From: Planctomycetota bacterium
GTDB taxonomy: Bacteria; Planctomycetota; Planctomycetia; Pirellulales; UBA1268
Assembly (NCBI GenBank): GCA_014238855.1
Contig: JABAAH010000015.1
Coordinates: 1 to 54,709 of the forward strand
DNA length: 54,709 nucleotides
Reading direction: 5' to 3'
Shown here in pieces: positions 17,206 through 26,269 of the stretch (position 1 is its first letter; the number at the start of each line of letters is the position of its first letter). The notes beneath the pieces are model-generated. The model was not told the origin of the DNA. It worked only from the letters and a program-made list of their open reading frames with translations, and ran no database searches. The position numbers were made by a program, and so were the translations under genes.

Positions 17206-17448
17206 GAGTCTCTGGAAAGCAACTGACCGGTGAAATGTCTTCTGTTTTCAGGTCTGGTAGACTTTGAAAGAATTTTCTTTGAGATGGTATGTAGATTGGT
17301 CAATAGTCTCACTCGATTTCATGTGCTTGCCAATGGTGTAAGGGTTTAATTTTCGCCCTACGAAGCAGTTCGCAGTGTACCCTCGTCAACAGAAGATCGC
17401 ATGAATGACAGTTGCCTTACGGCAACAAATTTTTTTTGGATATACGAG

Positions 17449-17970
17449 ATGGCGTCATCAAAACCAACAAATAGCGGAAAATCAAGTAAAGGAGCGTCTG
17501 GCAAGGGAGATCTGGCTGAGCGTGTCGTCGCAGAAAATCGAAAAGCGAGGCATCATTATGAAATTCTAGACACTCTGGAATGCGGAATCGCGCTTGTTGG
17601 AAGCGAGGTGAAGAGTCTTCGGTCAGGAAAAATGTCTCTTGAAGAGGCGTATGGCAGAGTCAAGGGGAATGAAGTGTGGCTCATTGGGTGTGATATCCCC
17701 GAGTACGTAAAAGCAAATCAATTAAATCACCAGCCGAAACGGCCTCGAAAGCTTTTATTGCATCGTCGTGAAATTATTCGGTTTGCAAGCTTGGCGTATG
17801 AAAAAAGCCTCACGCTTGTTCCACTTAAAGCGTATTTCAAACAAGGACGCGTGAAATTATTAATGGGAATTGGTCGCGGCCGAAAAGTCCACGATAAGCG
17901 ACAGAAATTAAAGGCGCAGACAGCACAACGTGATATTGAGGGCGCTCTCCGCGGTCGGGGAAGTCGTTAG
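17449..17970 (+). CDS. smpB: SsrA-binding protein SmpB
   Basis: 173 residues from the chosen ATG at 17449; a 16-codon extension to 17401 is possible but its sequence is unlike the family. SmpB binds tmRNA and brings it to stalled ribosomes for trans-translation. Landmarks: VVAENRKARHHYEI, LECGIALVGSEVKSLR, the DIPEY segment, and HQPKRPRKLLLHRREI. The basic C-terminal tail ends with KAQTAQRDIEGAL plus Arg/Gly, and is preceded by GIGRGRKVHDKR. An intrinsic terminator follows. The N-terminus carries a Ser/Lys/Gly-rich flexible leader. Confidence 0.93.
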   Translation: MASSKPTNSGKSSKGASGKGDLAERVVAENRKARHHYEILDTLECGIALVGSEVKSLRSGKMSLEEAYGRVKGNEVWLIGCDIPEYVKANQLNHQPKRPRKLLLHRREIIRFASLAYEKSLTLVPLKAYFKQGRVKLLMGIGRGRKVHDKRQKLKAQTAQRDIEGALRGRGSR

Positions 17971-17995
17971 TTTTCTGACTTATAAGTAAGAGTAC

Positions 17996-18039
17996 AAAAA
18001 ACAAGCCAGTATCTACTGTGTGAAAACTGGCTTGTTTTT
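17996..18039 (+). terminator. Intrinsic terminator after smpB, bidirectional
   Basis: ACAAGCCAGT (18001-18010) pairs with ACTGGCTTGT (18026-18035), with a poly-A run before and a poly-T run after the stem. The stem of about 14 bp including the A/T flanks sits 26 bases after smpB. Because A and T tracts flank both sides it can terminate the convergent gene at 18068 as well. Confidence 0.85.
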
Positions 18040-18067
18040 ATGAACATCAAATTTTTAAGATCCGAAC

Positions 18068-18298
18068 TCAGGCAGTATTACCAGTGGTAACAAGGTCTGT
18101 TGAGTCCGTTGAATCTTCAGGATGCCAAAGGGGCATGCCACGCTGAATACGTTCAGCAAGTACATCTATTTTCTGACGAGAGCCAGCAGGTGCTGTCGTC
18201 GGTGTAAATTCCTCACTTACATGGGGAACGAAATTTTCATCGTGCCCGTACAGTTCGATAATCTCGAATACATTTCGAATTCTGGCCATAGAAACCAA
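18068..18298 (-). CDS. Small conserved-looking hypothetical protein
   Basis: 76 residues (67-73 if a later Met is used). The core is compact: ARIRNVFEIIELYGHD near the start and a segment AERIQRGMPLWHPED near the end, which I recall from small planctomycete proteins of unknown function. It is soluble with no signal peptide. It is convergent with smpB and shares its bidirectional terminator. No function can be assigned. Confidence 0.55.
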   Translation of the reverse strand: MVSMARIRNVFEIIELYGHDENFVPHVSEEFTPTTAPAGSRQKIDVLAERIQRGMPLWHPEDSTDSTDLVTTGNTA

Positions 18299-18685
18299 CC
18301 ACTCCTTACAGAAAAAACCAATACGATCAGACTACAGCAGGACGGGAAATCCCAGACCTTGGACGTGCGTGTTCCAACGGTTGTTCACTCGATAACCTAG
18401 AGCTATCGAATGCTGCGGCGGGGGCGGCAAAATGCCACGGCAGTTTTCAATGACCGTCGAGAACAACTGCATTATGTACGTCTTGGGGCCGGAGTCAAAC
18501 ATTTGGGAAAAGGTTTCGATTTTTTCGTTCATGCGGGGCTCTCGGCAGCCTGGTTTGCCTGACTCGAGGTCTGGAAAGTATCATTGGGAAATGGTTTCCG
18601 AGGACGGTACGCGATTGTCGTCGTGCGCTTTGAAACAAGTTTTGGGTGGTGGATCAGGGCTTACAGGCCCAAGTCGCCGCATTAG
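18299..18685. other. 387-base intergenic stretch, no gene seen
   Basis: Between the small minus-strand gene and trkH. Overlapping short frames on both strands have no recognisable protein. An inverted repeat TCGATA...TATCGA (18389-18394 and 18404-18409) is present but short. The region must hold the promoter of trkH and of the minus-strand gene; no riboswitch fold was recognised. Confidence 0.4.
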
Positions 18686-20056
18686 ATGGCTGAATTTACA
18701 GGATCTCTCGCCAGTTACTCCGCCCGCTGGTCGTTTTTTACGTACCTCGGTGCAATTGCAATTGGGACCGGCTTGCTGGCTCTTCCGGCCTCCCGTGCGC
18801 CGGACCAACCAGCATTAACAATCGTTGATGCCGCGTTTACTGCGACCAGTGCCTGTTGCGTCACGGGTTTGACAGTGAGATCAACCGTAGAAGACTTCTC
18901 CCCCTTCGGTCAGGGGGTCATTCTGATATTGATTCAGCTTGGTGGTCTCGGAATTATGACAATCACAACGCTTCTCATCTTCCAAATAGGTGGAGAGGCA
19001 ACTGTCAGGCAGCGTGCTGTCATCGCGGAGACTCTTGGAATTAAATCAGCTCGAGGGCTCCGTCAGTTGGCGTTGATGGTTCTAGTGGTTGTGCTCTGCT
19101 CAGAATTCATTGGTTTTTTATTGCTGACTGCGGCAACGTGGGGCACCCGTGAGCCATTTGAGGTCATTTGGAGAGCGGCTTTTCATTCCGTGTCGGCGTT
19201 CTGTAATGCAGGGTTCTCTCTCGGAGATGATAGCCTTGTGGCATACAATACCGACGTTCCTGTCAATCTTATTATTTGTGGTCTTGTCATTGTTGGAGGG
19301 CTTGGCTTCCCGGTGCTTTTTGATATTACGACGCGCCTCTGGAGCCGGGAATCTCTGTGGGATAGGCTGCATATGCATTCGAAGTTAATGTTACTGGGCA
19401 CGGCCGGTTTGCTTGCCTTTGGTGCGGTGAGTTTTTGGGTGTTCGAGTCAGACGGTGTTTTGGCAGGTCAGCCCCTATCGAGCCGCATTTTGCTTGGACT
19501 ATTTCATACAACGACATGTCGTACCGCGGGCTTTCACACAGTCGAGTACGGGAGTTTGTCAAGCGCGACGCTCTTCCTCACAATACTGCTTATGGCGATA
19601 GGCGCAGGCCCAGGTTCTACAGGTGGTGGATTTAAAGTCAGCACTTTCATGACACTCCTAACTCGCGCTGGAGCAAGCTTTCGGGGACAAGAAAGAGCTA
19701 ATTTTGCAAAACGCACAATTCCGGAGCGTGCAGTCGAGCGAGCTACTGCAACAGCCTTAGTATTTGTTGCAATTGCATTTGTTGCACTCGTTGCACTTTT
19801 AGGTGTTGAAAATGGTGGGAAAGCAGCTGAACGGCCTCGCTGGTTTCTCGATGCATCGTTTGAATGTATTTCAGCATTAGGAACGGTCGGACTATCGACT
19901 GGAATTACGGCTTCACTCACAATTCCTGGAAAATTTATTTTGGCTATTTTGATGCTTCTGGGCCGTTTGGGTCCCATCACAGTCGCAGTTGCTTTGTCTC
20001 GGCAACGACCTACGTACCAGCCTGACTACCCCGAGGAGGAGCCGCTTGTCGGCTAA
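18686..20056 (+). CDS. trkH: TrkH/KtrB-type potassium uptake channel subunit
   Basis: 456 residues, polytopic. Four pore-loop selectivity segments can be seen in order: SACCVTGLTV (about 55), SAFCNAGFSL (about 172), TCRTAGFHTV (about 280) and ALGTVGLSTG (about 400), each with the conserved Gly of the Trk/Ktr/HKT superfamily. It moves K+ into the cell together with its cytosolic RCK partner, encoded directly downstream. The start ATG at 18686 immediately follows an in-frame TAG, so it cannot be extended. No strong ribosome binding site is visible. Confidence 0.92.
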   Translation: MAEFTGSLASYSARWSFFTYLGAIAIGTGLLALPASRAPDQPALTIVDAAFTATSACCVTGLTVRSTVEDFSPFGQGVILILIQLGGLGIMTITTLLIFQIGGEATVRQRAVIAETLGIKSARGLRQLALMVLVVVLCSEFIGFLLLTAATWGTREPFEVIWRAAFHSVSAFCNAGFSLGDDSLVAYNTDVPVNLIICGLVIVGGLGFPVLFDITTRLWSRESLWDRLHMHSKLMLLGTAGLLAFGAVSFWVFESDGVLAGQPLSSRILLGLFHTTTCRTAGFHTVEYGSLSSATLFLTILLMAIGAGPGSTGGGFKVSTFMTLLTRAGASFRGQERANFAKRTIPERAVERATATALVFVAIAFVALVALLGVENGGKAAERPRWFLDASFECISALGTVGLSTGITASLTIPGKFILAILMLLGRLGPITVAVALSRQRPTYQPDYPEEEPLVG

Positions 20057-20062
20057 TACAAG

Positions 20063-20734
20063 GTGCCTTCAACTAGTAGTAAACGTTTTATTATGCTCGG
20101 AATGGGTTCTTTCGGCTCTGCATTAGCGAGTCAACTGGCAGCGAACGGGTGCCGGGTAACCGGCGTTGATCAGCGGCGTGACCGATTAGATGCGGTCAAG
20201 AATGTGATTCACGAAGCGATCATAGGCGACGCAACTGATCGAGAGTTACTTGAAAACCTTCCAATAAAAGATTCGACATCAGTTTTCATCTCACTCGGGG
20301 AAACAATTTCGCGGTCACTGTTGGCAACCCTACATGTCAAAGAACTTGGTGCTCGCGATGTTGTTGTAAAAGGAGTTACAAAAGAGCACGGAAAGATTCT
20401 CTCGCACCTTGGTGCAAATCGAGTGGTCTTTCCGGAACAGATGGTTGCTAAAGAATTAGCTGATAAGTCGAGTTGGCCAAATGTCCTTGACTTTTTACCA
20501 ATTGACCCGGAATACAGCGTCGTTGAAATCACAGTACCAGAATCACTGGAGGGCAAGACCCTTGCCGAAGCAGATCTTCGCAGCACCATCGGCGTCTTTG
20601 TGCTGGGATTACGGGATGTTATGCAGGGACGATTTGAGATGTTTCCGGAAGGGCGGACAAAACTCATTCAGGATCAAATTCTACTTGTGATTGGCCGTGA
20701 AGAAGAGTTGGCTCGTCTCCGCGAAATGAATTGA
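20063..20734 (+). CDS. trkA: TrkA/KtrA RCK regulatory subunit of potassium uptake
   Basis: 223 residues, GTG start 6 bases after trkH. The RCK_N Rossmann motif FIMLGMGSFGSALA is at residues 9-22 with the ribose-binding Asp in VTGVDQRRDR; the dinucleotide/ATP site gates the TrkH channel. A TrkA_C domain runs from about residue 140 (YSVVEITVPESLEGKTL) to the end. One RCK copy rather than two fits the Ktr type. A GAGGAGG stretch inside the end of trkH lies about 24 bases upstream. Confidence 0.92.
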   Translation: MPSTSSKRFIMLGMGSFGSALASQLAANGCRVTGVDQRRDRLDAVKNVIHEAIIGDATDRELLENLPIKDSTSVFISLGETISRSLLATLHVKELGARDVVVKGVTKEHGKILSHLGANRVVFPEQMVAKELADKSSWPNVLDFLPIDPEYSVVEITVPESLEGKTLAEADLRSTIGVFVLGLRDVMQGRFEMFPEGRTKLIQDQILLVIGREEELARLREMN

Positions 20735-20741
20735 AACAGCC

Positions 20742-21233
20742 TTACTCTGGCCTAGGAATTCCCGGAGGCAAGTCAATTGTAATTTCGGCAGGTGGTGGTG
20801 CAGTTTCAGTAGACGGTGATTGTGTCGCAGTAGGATCAAATTTCGGAGTTTCAACACCACTTCGCATAGCAAGATCCGCGGTCAGTGAAAGTTTTTCATC
20901 TCCGTTGTCTGGGCGAATTTCCAGAAGTGTAACGCCCCATTCGTCCCCAAACTTCTTTCCCTCAACAATGACTGTCGCAGCTTTTTTTGGACCAAGAACA
21001 GGGATTTGCATGGCTGCAATTCCGTCAACCTCATTCGCTCGACCAGTGACTGTTCCTTGCCAAGTCAATGGTTCTCCTAGCATTGCTTGTGACCGATTAT
21101 TTACGGTGACCTCTTCCTTGGCGATGTTCACCAGAGGATGATGCGCAATGCGTCCGCAGCCGGCGAGAATAAGAGATATGCAAAAGAGAGTAGCTAATGA
21201 AATTTCCTTGGTATGGAGTCGTTCTCGAGACAT
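20742..21233 (-). CDS. Putative lipoprotein, Coa1-like fold suspected
   Basis: 163 residues. A lipobox LILAGCG places the lipid-modified Cys at residue 26, so it should be membrane-anchored outside the cytoplasm. The middle (about 75-125) has the strand pattern ILGPKKAATVIVEGKKFGDEW-like, recalling Coa1/Tim21-type small domains found next to oxidases, but similarity is weak. The C-terminal 40 residues are Pro/Thr/Ser-rich and likely disordered. It is convergent with trkA, 7 bases apart. Confidence 0.6.
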   Translation of the reverse strand: MSRERLHTKEISLATLFCISLILAGCGRIAHHPLVNIAKEEVTVNNRSQAMLGEPLTWQGTVTGRANEVDGIAAMQIPVLGPKKAATVIVEGKKFGDEWGVTLLEIRPDNGDEKLSLTADLAMRSGVETPKFDPTATQSPSTETAPPPAEITIDLPPGIPRPE

Positions 21234-21286
21234 GTTTGTTCCCCCTCGTGCGGCTTGAATGACAGATGGTTGATGTTGTGAACTAG

Positions 21287-21898
21287 TTACTGCGCATCAT
21301 GTTGTCTGCACCATGAAATCTTTTCCGCCGTTGTCGTTGGAAGAGCATCTGCTGAAGCACTCTCGTCAGGAGGTGATTCTGTCTGAGTTGTTGTTTCTTC
21401 TGGAGTTGTTTCTTCTGGAGTTGTTGCATTCTCAGCCAGTGCTTCCTGGTCTGGTGTTGGTTCTTCAGTTGGAGGAGAAGGAGCCGCTTCGGACCCGCGA
21501 GCCTTTGCTAAAATTTCAGCCACAGATAGTTTTTCAGCTGGCTTTTGTGCAGGCGTTGAACTACCGCCGCGTGCCGCTGCAAGGATATCCGCGGTGGACT
21601 GTTTTTTTGTCGTAGCGGTTTTTACTGAAGATGCTTTTTTTGCAGGGGCGGTGTTTGTCGCCACTTTCTTTTCGGGCTTCGGCAGTGGTTCTGTGACAAC
21701 TCTAAGATGCGATGGGTCAATGTCATACCAGCCTATGTTGTTGAACTGATCAAACTCCACGAGGCAGCGACCGTTCATATTGACCGATCTTACTGTACCG
21801 GTGGTTTTTGCAAACCGACTGAGTTCCGGTGCTGGTGAGTTAATCACGACATATTTATCAGTCCATTCGGCCTTCAGCCGCTCGATAACATCAAACAT
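21287..21898 (-). CDS. Planctomycete-type hypothetical protein with AEILAxARG motifs
   Basis: 203 residues from the ATG at 21898, chosen because GGAAGG lies 5 bases upstream; the longer frame from 21994 overlaps the neighbouring gene. An N-terminal SH3-like segment of about 80 residues (FDVIERLKAEWTDKYV, then GRCLVEFD...GWYDIDP) is followed by a low-complexity linker. Two copies of a short helix-like motif are seen, STADILAAARGG and SVAEILAKARG. After a Pro/Thr/Glu-rich part it ends in AEKISWCRQHDAQ. I recall similar planctomycete proteins; function unknown. Confidence 0.65.
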   Translation of the reverse strand: MFDVIERLKAEWTDKYVVINSPAPELSRFAKTTGTVRSVNMNGRCLVEFDQFNNIGWYDIDPSHLRVVTEPLPKPEKKVATNTAPAKKASSVKTATTKKQSTADILAAARGGSSTPAQKPAEKLSVAEILAKARGSEAAPSPPTEEPTPDQEALAENATTPEETTPEETTTQTESPPDESASADALPTTTAEKISWCRQHDAQ

Positions 21899-21963
21899 CA
21901 GAACCTTCCACCAACTTTTTCTGAATTGCCAAGGGGCGATCGCCAGATGACCGCTATTCATCA

Positions 21964-22533
21964 TCAATCTGACGGAAAGAGCAGTTTGCCGCAAGATGCA
22001 GGGTGTACCGCCTCGATACCCCCTACGGAAATGCGATATGACCAGAGGATCGTCATAGGTTTGTCAAATGTGTCAATTGCCTTCGGTTGAATCGCAATGA
22101 GAGCATCTGTGGGGCTTTCTCCGTACTGGAAATACGTTGAGCCGAGCCATTTTGGTGCCTCCTGAGCTCTGCAGGCAACTTCAACTAACATTGAGTCTTT
22201 TTCAGCGTCTGACGCTGTCAAACTTGCTGAAAAATGTGAACGTCCAGCTAACCCAATGGCTACGAGTGCTGGGCGGCCCATGGCCTTCGTTGGAGTTACT
22301 TCGGTAATAACTGGTGATGCAGGCCAGGTGTCAGATATGCCATGAGGCACTGTTTGATTCCCATTATTTTGAGTGATACCGTCCTTTTCAACCGATTGGA
22401 GACAATTCTTCTGGTCTATTCGGAAGCAATGGTGCCATCGATCATTGTTCCAAGAGAATTCAACGCTGATTCGTCCGATCTCAAAACTAATCGGAACATA
22501 TGATTTACTTCTTGGTAGTGGCAATTCAGTCAT
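21964..22533 (-). CDS. Hypothetical protein
   Basis: 189 residues, no signal peptide. Beta-rich throughout: SYVPISFEIGRISVEFSW at the N-terminus, and KPMTILWSYRISVGG toward the C-terminus, with a GRPALVAIGLAGRSHFSASL core. This resembles a single beta-sandwich domain, but no family is recognised. It is upstream of the gene at 21898 on the same strand; a gap of 65 bases supports co-transcription. It is divergent from the histidine kinase gene. Confidence 0.55.
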   Translation of the reverse strand: MTELPLPRSKSYVPISFEIGRISVEFSWNNDRWHHCFRIDQKNCLQSVEKDGITQNNGNQTVPHGISDTWPASPVITEVTPTKAMGRPALVAIGLAGRSHFSASLTASDAEKDSMLVEVACRAQEAPKWLGSTYFQYGESPTDALIAIQPKAIDTFDKPMTILWSYRISVGGIEAVHPASCGKLLFPSD

Positions 22534-22624
22534 TCTTTGAGAGTATCAAACCGGGTAATGAGAACAGATTTCACAACGAGTAGACAGAACGTTAGTCTGA
22601 TATTACTTGGAGAGAGGAGATTTT

Positions 22625-23569
22625 GTGGAACCGCGCCGTTCATTAGGTTGGCCAATTACGCTTGGTGTGGTGTTGATTGGATCAATCATCACCCTTGGAG
22701 TCGGGTGGGTTCTTGTCAGTATAGCGGCTGCACTGGGCTCCAAAAATGCAGCATTCTACTGGGTTTTATTAGCAGTCGGTGTGTCACTTCTGGTGCTTGT
22801 ATTGGTTGGCGTCATTATTTATTTTGCTTTGGCAGTGAAAGCAATCGCGTTATCGCAGCGTCAGAGTAATTTTATTGATAGTGTGACTCACGAGCTCAAA
22901 AGTCCGCTTGCCTCACTCAAACTCTATCTGCAGACATTGACGCGTCGGCCTGTACCACCAGTAGAACAATCCGACTTTCATCAATTTATGTTGGAAGATG
23001 TAGAGCGATTGGACACCCTGATCGATCATCTCCTTGATGCGGCAAAAACGATGCATCGCCCAGCATTATCAATTGCTGAAGCGACCCCGATGATTCCAGT
23101 AATCAAAGACGCAGCCAAGCGGGTCGCACAGCGTCATCAGGTCCCCACCGATTGCATTGTGGTCAATGCAGAACCTGAAATGAAAGATCTTTCTGTACAG
23201 GGAAGGGAGGCTGATATTGAGATTGTGTTTCGAAACCTTATTGACAACGCAGTAAAGTATTCGCTTCCTGAACCACATGTAGATGTCACAGTGGAATTAA
23301 AAAAGAAAAATCGTGTATTAGTTCGTGTGGCAGATAATGGTCCAGGTATTCCACTTGCAGACCGCGGGCAGGTTTTTCGACGGTTTGTTCGGTTAGGAAG
23401 TGAGCTGGAACGAGCCACCCCTGGAACGGGGTTGGGGTTATATCTTGTGAAATCGATTGTGAAGCAATTACGGGGACGTGTTTTTATAAAAGGTCATTTG
23501 ACAAAACGAGGCACGATTATTGAGGTTGATCTACACAGGGCAAACTCTGGCAAAGACTTGCCTGGTTGA
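22625..23569 (+). CDS. Membrane sensor histidine kinase
   Basis: 314 residues from the GTG at 22625, which has GGAGAGAGGAGA just upstream. Two transmembrane helices (about 10-37 and 46-72) lead without an extracytoplasmic sensor domain to the kinase core: HisKA with the phosphorylated His in SVTHELKSPLASLK (His89), N-box NLIDNAVKYS, G1 DNGPGIP and G2 GTGLGLYLV. It autophosphorylates and would pass phosphate to an OmpR-type regulator; the nearest one is encoded 2.7 kb away on the other strand (26270). With such a short periplasmic loop the signal is probably membrane-borne. Confidence 0.88.
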   Translation: MEPRRSLGWPITLGVVLIGSIITLGVGWVLVSIAAALGSKNAAFYWVLLAVGVSLLVLVLVGVIIYFALAVKAIALSQRQSNFIDSVTHELKSPLASLKLYLQTLTRRPVPPVEQSDFHQFMLEDVERLDTLIDHLLDAAKTMHRPALSIAEATPMIPVIKDAAKRVAQRHQVPTDCIVVNAEPEMKDLSVQGREADIEIVFRNLIDNAVKYSLPEPHVDVTVELKKKNRVLVRVADNGPGIPLADRGQVFRRFVRLGSELERATPGTGLGLYLVKSIVKQLRGRVFIKGHLTKRGTIIEVDLHRANSGKDLPG

Positions 23570-23668
23570 CCGGAGCGGCGCGGAACCCTTTGAGTAACTA
23601 ACGTTGCCGGTTCTAATCAGAAACTCAGTGAACGAGAATATAGTCTTCCACCTCCGCTTTGAATAAAA

Positions 23669-25348
23669 ATGTCTCAATTAGTACCGAATGCTTCAGTCCC
23701 GTCTCCCAATACTACTGCGAATCATGATGCCAATGTCGGCATGCTACCTATTCGCCGTGCCCTCATAAGTGTTTACGATAAAGCTGGTCTCGACAAACTG
23801 GCTTCGGCGATCAAGGCAGCTGGAATCGTAGCTGTTAGTACTGGCGGGACCGCGCGAGCCCTCGAGGGATTAGGTGTCTCTGTTGAAGATGTGTCATCAA
23901 TAACAGGTTTTCCAGAAGTACTCGATGGACGTGTAAAGACACTTCACCCAAATATTTTCGCTGGCATCTTGGCCCGTGGTGATAGGGAGGATGATCTAGA
24001 AGTTCTGGCACAGCATGGAATTAATCGATTTGAACTGATTGTTGTGAATCTATATCCCTTTGCGAGCGTTATTAGCCGAGATGGCTGCACGGCAGATGAC
24101 GCGATTGAATTAATTGATATCGGTGGACCAAGCCTTGTGCGAGCAGCCGCTAAGAACCATGCCTTTAGTGCAGTTATCACAGGTCCTGATCAGTATGATT
24201 GGGCGGTAGCCGCAATGAGTCGTGGAGGTACCACGCTGGCAGAAAGACGATTGTTTGCTGCGAGAGCTTTTGAACGTACTGCCGAATACGACGCGGTCAT
24301 TGCACGTTGGATGGCAGGTCACGCAGGTTTGGTGGCTGGAGGAGTACCGGTAATAAAAGAGTGCCAGTCTGAAGAACCACCACTACCGACTCGGGTTACT
24401 CTCGGGCTTGAGCGAAGAATGTCGTTGCGATACGGTGAAAACCCACATCAGTCCGCTGCAATGTATGCGCCCGCTGATACACATTTTGGACTCGCTGGTT
24501 TAAAGCAGCTTTCTGGTAAAGAACTCTCTTACAACAATTTACTTGATCTTGACGCAGCAGTTCGAATTGCCGGTTTGATTCAAGATCCTGGTGCCGCAGT
24601 CATTAAGCATACTAATCCTTGTGGTGCGGCGAGCGCGGCAACAATTCATGAAGCTTTAGAAGCAGCTATGGCGGCAGATTCAATAAGTGCTTTCGGATCT
24701 ATTGTCGCGGTTAATCGGCTTTTTGATGAGTCTGCAGCAGAATGTCTTTTGAAGCCAGGTATGTTTGTCGAGGTGATTGCCGCACCAGCCTTTACTGCTG
24801 AGGCAGTGGCGGTTCTCAAAACACGTCCAGCATGGAAGGCGAGTGTACGATTGGTTGAAGTGCCACCCGGTGATCCCTGGGGGCCTACTGCTGGTCTTGA
24901 ACTTCGAAGTGTTGCAGGTGGGATGTTAGCGCAGCGACCAGATGAGACTCCAGATGATCCAACTGCATGGCAGGTTGTGACGAGTAAAGTGCCGGCAAAA
25001 GATTTGACGCAACCGCTTGACTTTGCGTTTACGATGGTGCGCCGGCTTACGAGTAATGCGATCGCCATCTGTCAGGGGACAAGCCTCGTGGGAGCTGGTG
25101 TGGGGCAAACAAGCCGAGTTGATGCAGTTCGAATAGCATTAGAAAAAGCAGGTGATCGAGCACGAGGTGGCGTGCTTGCATCAGACGCTTTTTTCCCGTT
25201 CCCAGATTCCATTGAACTTATCAAGCAAGCTGGTATCGCAGCTATTATTCAGCCTGGTGGTTCAAAGCGAGATCCAGAGGTTATTGCGGCTGCAAATGAG
25301 GCAGATATTCCGATGATCTTCACTTCACGACGCCATTTTCGACACTAG
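23669..25348 (+). CDS. purH: Bifunctional AICAR transformylase/IMP cyclohydrolase PurH
   Basis: 559 residues, the last two steps of purine synthesis. The N-terminal cyclohydrolase domain has ALISVYDKAGL, STGGTARAL, GFPEVLDGRVKTLHP; the transformylase domain starts near residue 240 with RYGENPHQSAAMY and KELSYNNLLDLDAA, then IKHTNPCGAA. Both domains look full length with a ~30-residue extra N-terminus (Asn/Thr/Ser-rich). The C-terminus ends with ADIPMIFTSRRHFRH, the classical PurH ending. Upstream gap of 99 bases after the kinase gene. Confidence 0.95.
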   Translation: MSQLVPNASVPSPNTTANHDANVGMLPIRRALISVYDKAGLDKLASAIKAAGIVAVSTGGTARALEGLGVSVEDVSSITGFPEVLDGRVKTLHPNIFAGILARGDREDDLEVLAQHGINRFELIVVNLYPFASVISRDGCTADDAIELIDIGGPSLVRAAAKNHAFSAVITGPDQYDWAVAAMSRGGTTLAERRLFAARAFERTAEYDAVIARWMAGHAGLVAGGVPVIKECQSEEPPLPTRVTLGLERRMSLRYGENPHQSAAMYAPADTHFGLAGLKQLSGKELSYNNLLDLDAAVRIAGLIQDPGAAVIKHTNPCGAASAATIHEALEAAMAADSISAFGSIVAVNRLFDESAAECLLKPGMFVEVIAAPAFTAEAVAVLKTRPAWKASVRLVEVPPGDPWGPTAGLELRSVAGGMLAQRPDETPDDPTAWQVVTSKVPAKDLTQPLDFAFTMVRRLTSNAIAICQGTSLVGAGVGQTSRVDAVRIALEKAGDRARGGVLASDAFFPFPDSIELIKQAGIAAIIQPGGSKRDPEVIAAANEADIPMIFTSRRHFRH

Positions 25349-25481
25349 ATGAGATATTCCAAGACAGAAACAAGCTGTAGTATTTGCCAAGCATATCGAT
25401 TGGCTTAAATATCTATCACAGCAACACGAGTCCTTTAGGCATAGATGTCTGTTCCAAAAGTCTTAACCATGCGAGAGCAAG

Positions 25482-26264
25482 ATGTCGTCAGTACTTGACA
25501 GAATCATAAGTCGAAAACGAAAGGAAGTAGCTGAGGCGAAGGCAGCATTCCCACTCTCCAATCTTAAAAGGCAGCTTGAGAATTGTGATCAACCACGCGA
25601 CTTCTTTGCAGCTGTGTCTCACCCAATTGGGATGCGTTTAATTGCAGAGTTCAAACGACGCAGTCCTTCAGCGGGTGAGATTCGTCCTGGTGCTGAGCCG
25701 GCTGAGATAGCTCGTGGCTATGAAAAAGCTGGAGCTGCTGCGATTTCAGTCTTGACCGACGGTGAGGATTTCGGAGGCAGTCTCGAGGATCTCGTAGCTG
25801 TTCGGGAAGCATCGTCTTTGCCTGTGTTAAGGAAAGAATTTATTGTCGACTCGTACCAAGTCAATGAGGCACGTCTTTATGGAGCTGATGCTGTTCTTCT
25901 CATTGCTGAGTGCTTGGACGATTGTCTTCTAAGAAGCCTGTATAGAGAAGTAATCGATCTTGGGATGACACCACTAGTCGAATTACATAGTAGCGAAAAC
26001 CTTTCCCGGGTTTTGGATTTAGGAGCGACTCTAGTCGGCGTTAATAATAGGGATCTGAGCACAATGAAAACAGATATCGGTCATGTTTTGAGGTTGAGAG
26101 AAAAAATACCACCAGAATGTGTGCTTGTTGCTGAAAGTGGAATTCGCTCAAGAGCTGATGTTAAGCAGCTTGAAGCTGCTGGAGTTCAAGTGATACTCGT
26201 TGGCGAATCTCTCTTGGCAAGCCCAGATCCATCTGCAGCGGCTGGTGCACTACTTGCAAAGTAG
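25482..26264 (+). CDS. trpC: Indole-3-glycerol phosphate synthase TrpC
   Basis: 260 residues, a (beta/alpha)8 barrel that converts CdRP to indole-3-glycerol phosphate in tryptophan synthesis. Signature segments: LDRIISRKRKEVAEAK, RLIAEFKRRSPSAGEI with the catalytic Lys, SVLTDGEDFGGSLEDL, RKEFIVDSYQV, LVGVNNRDLSTM and LVAESGIRSRADV. No other trp gene is adjacent; the amidotransferase at 1877 could serve the same pathway. Ends 5 bases before the convergent response regulator. Confidence 0.95.
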   Translation: MSSVLDRIISRKRKEVAEAKAAFPLSNLKRQLENCDQPRDFFAAVSHPIGMRLIAEFKRRSPSAGEIRPGAEPAEIARGYEKAGAAAISVLTDGEDFGGSLEDLVAVREASSLPVLRKEFIVDSYQVNEARLYGADAVLLIAECLDDCLLRSLYREVIDLGMTPLVELHSSENLSRVLDLGATLVGVNNRDLSTMKTDIGHVLRLREKIPPECVLVAESGIRSRADVKQLEAAGVQVILVGESLLASPDPSAAAGALLAK

Positions 26265-26269
26265 TAGCT

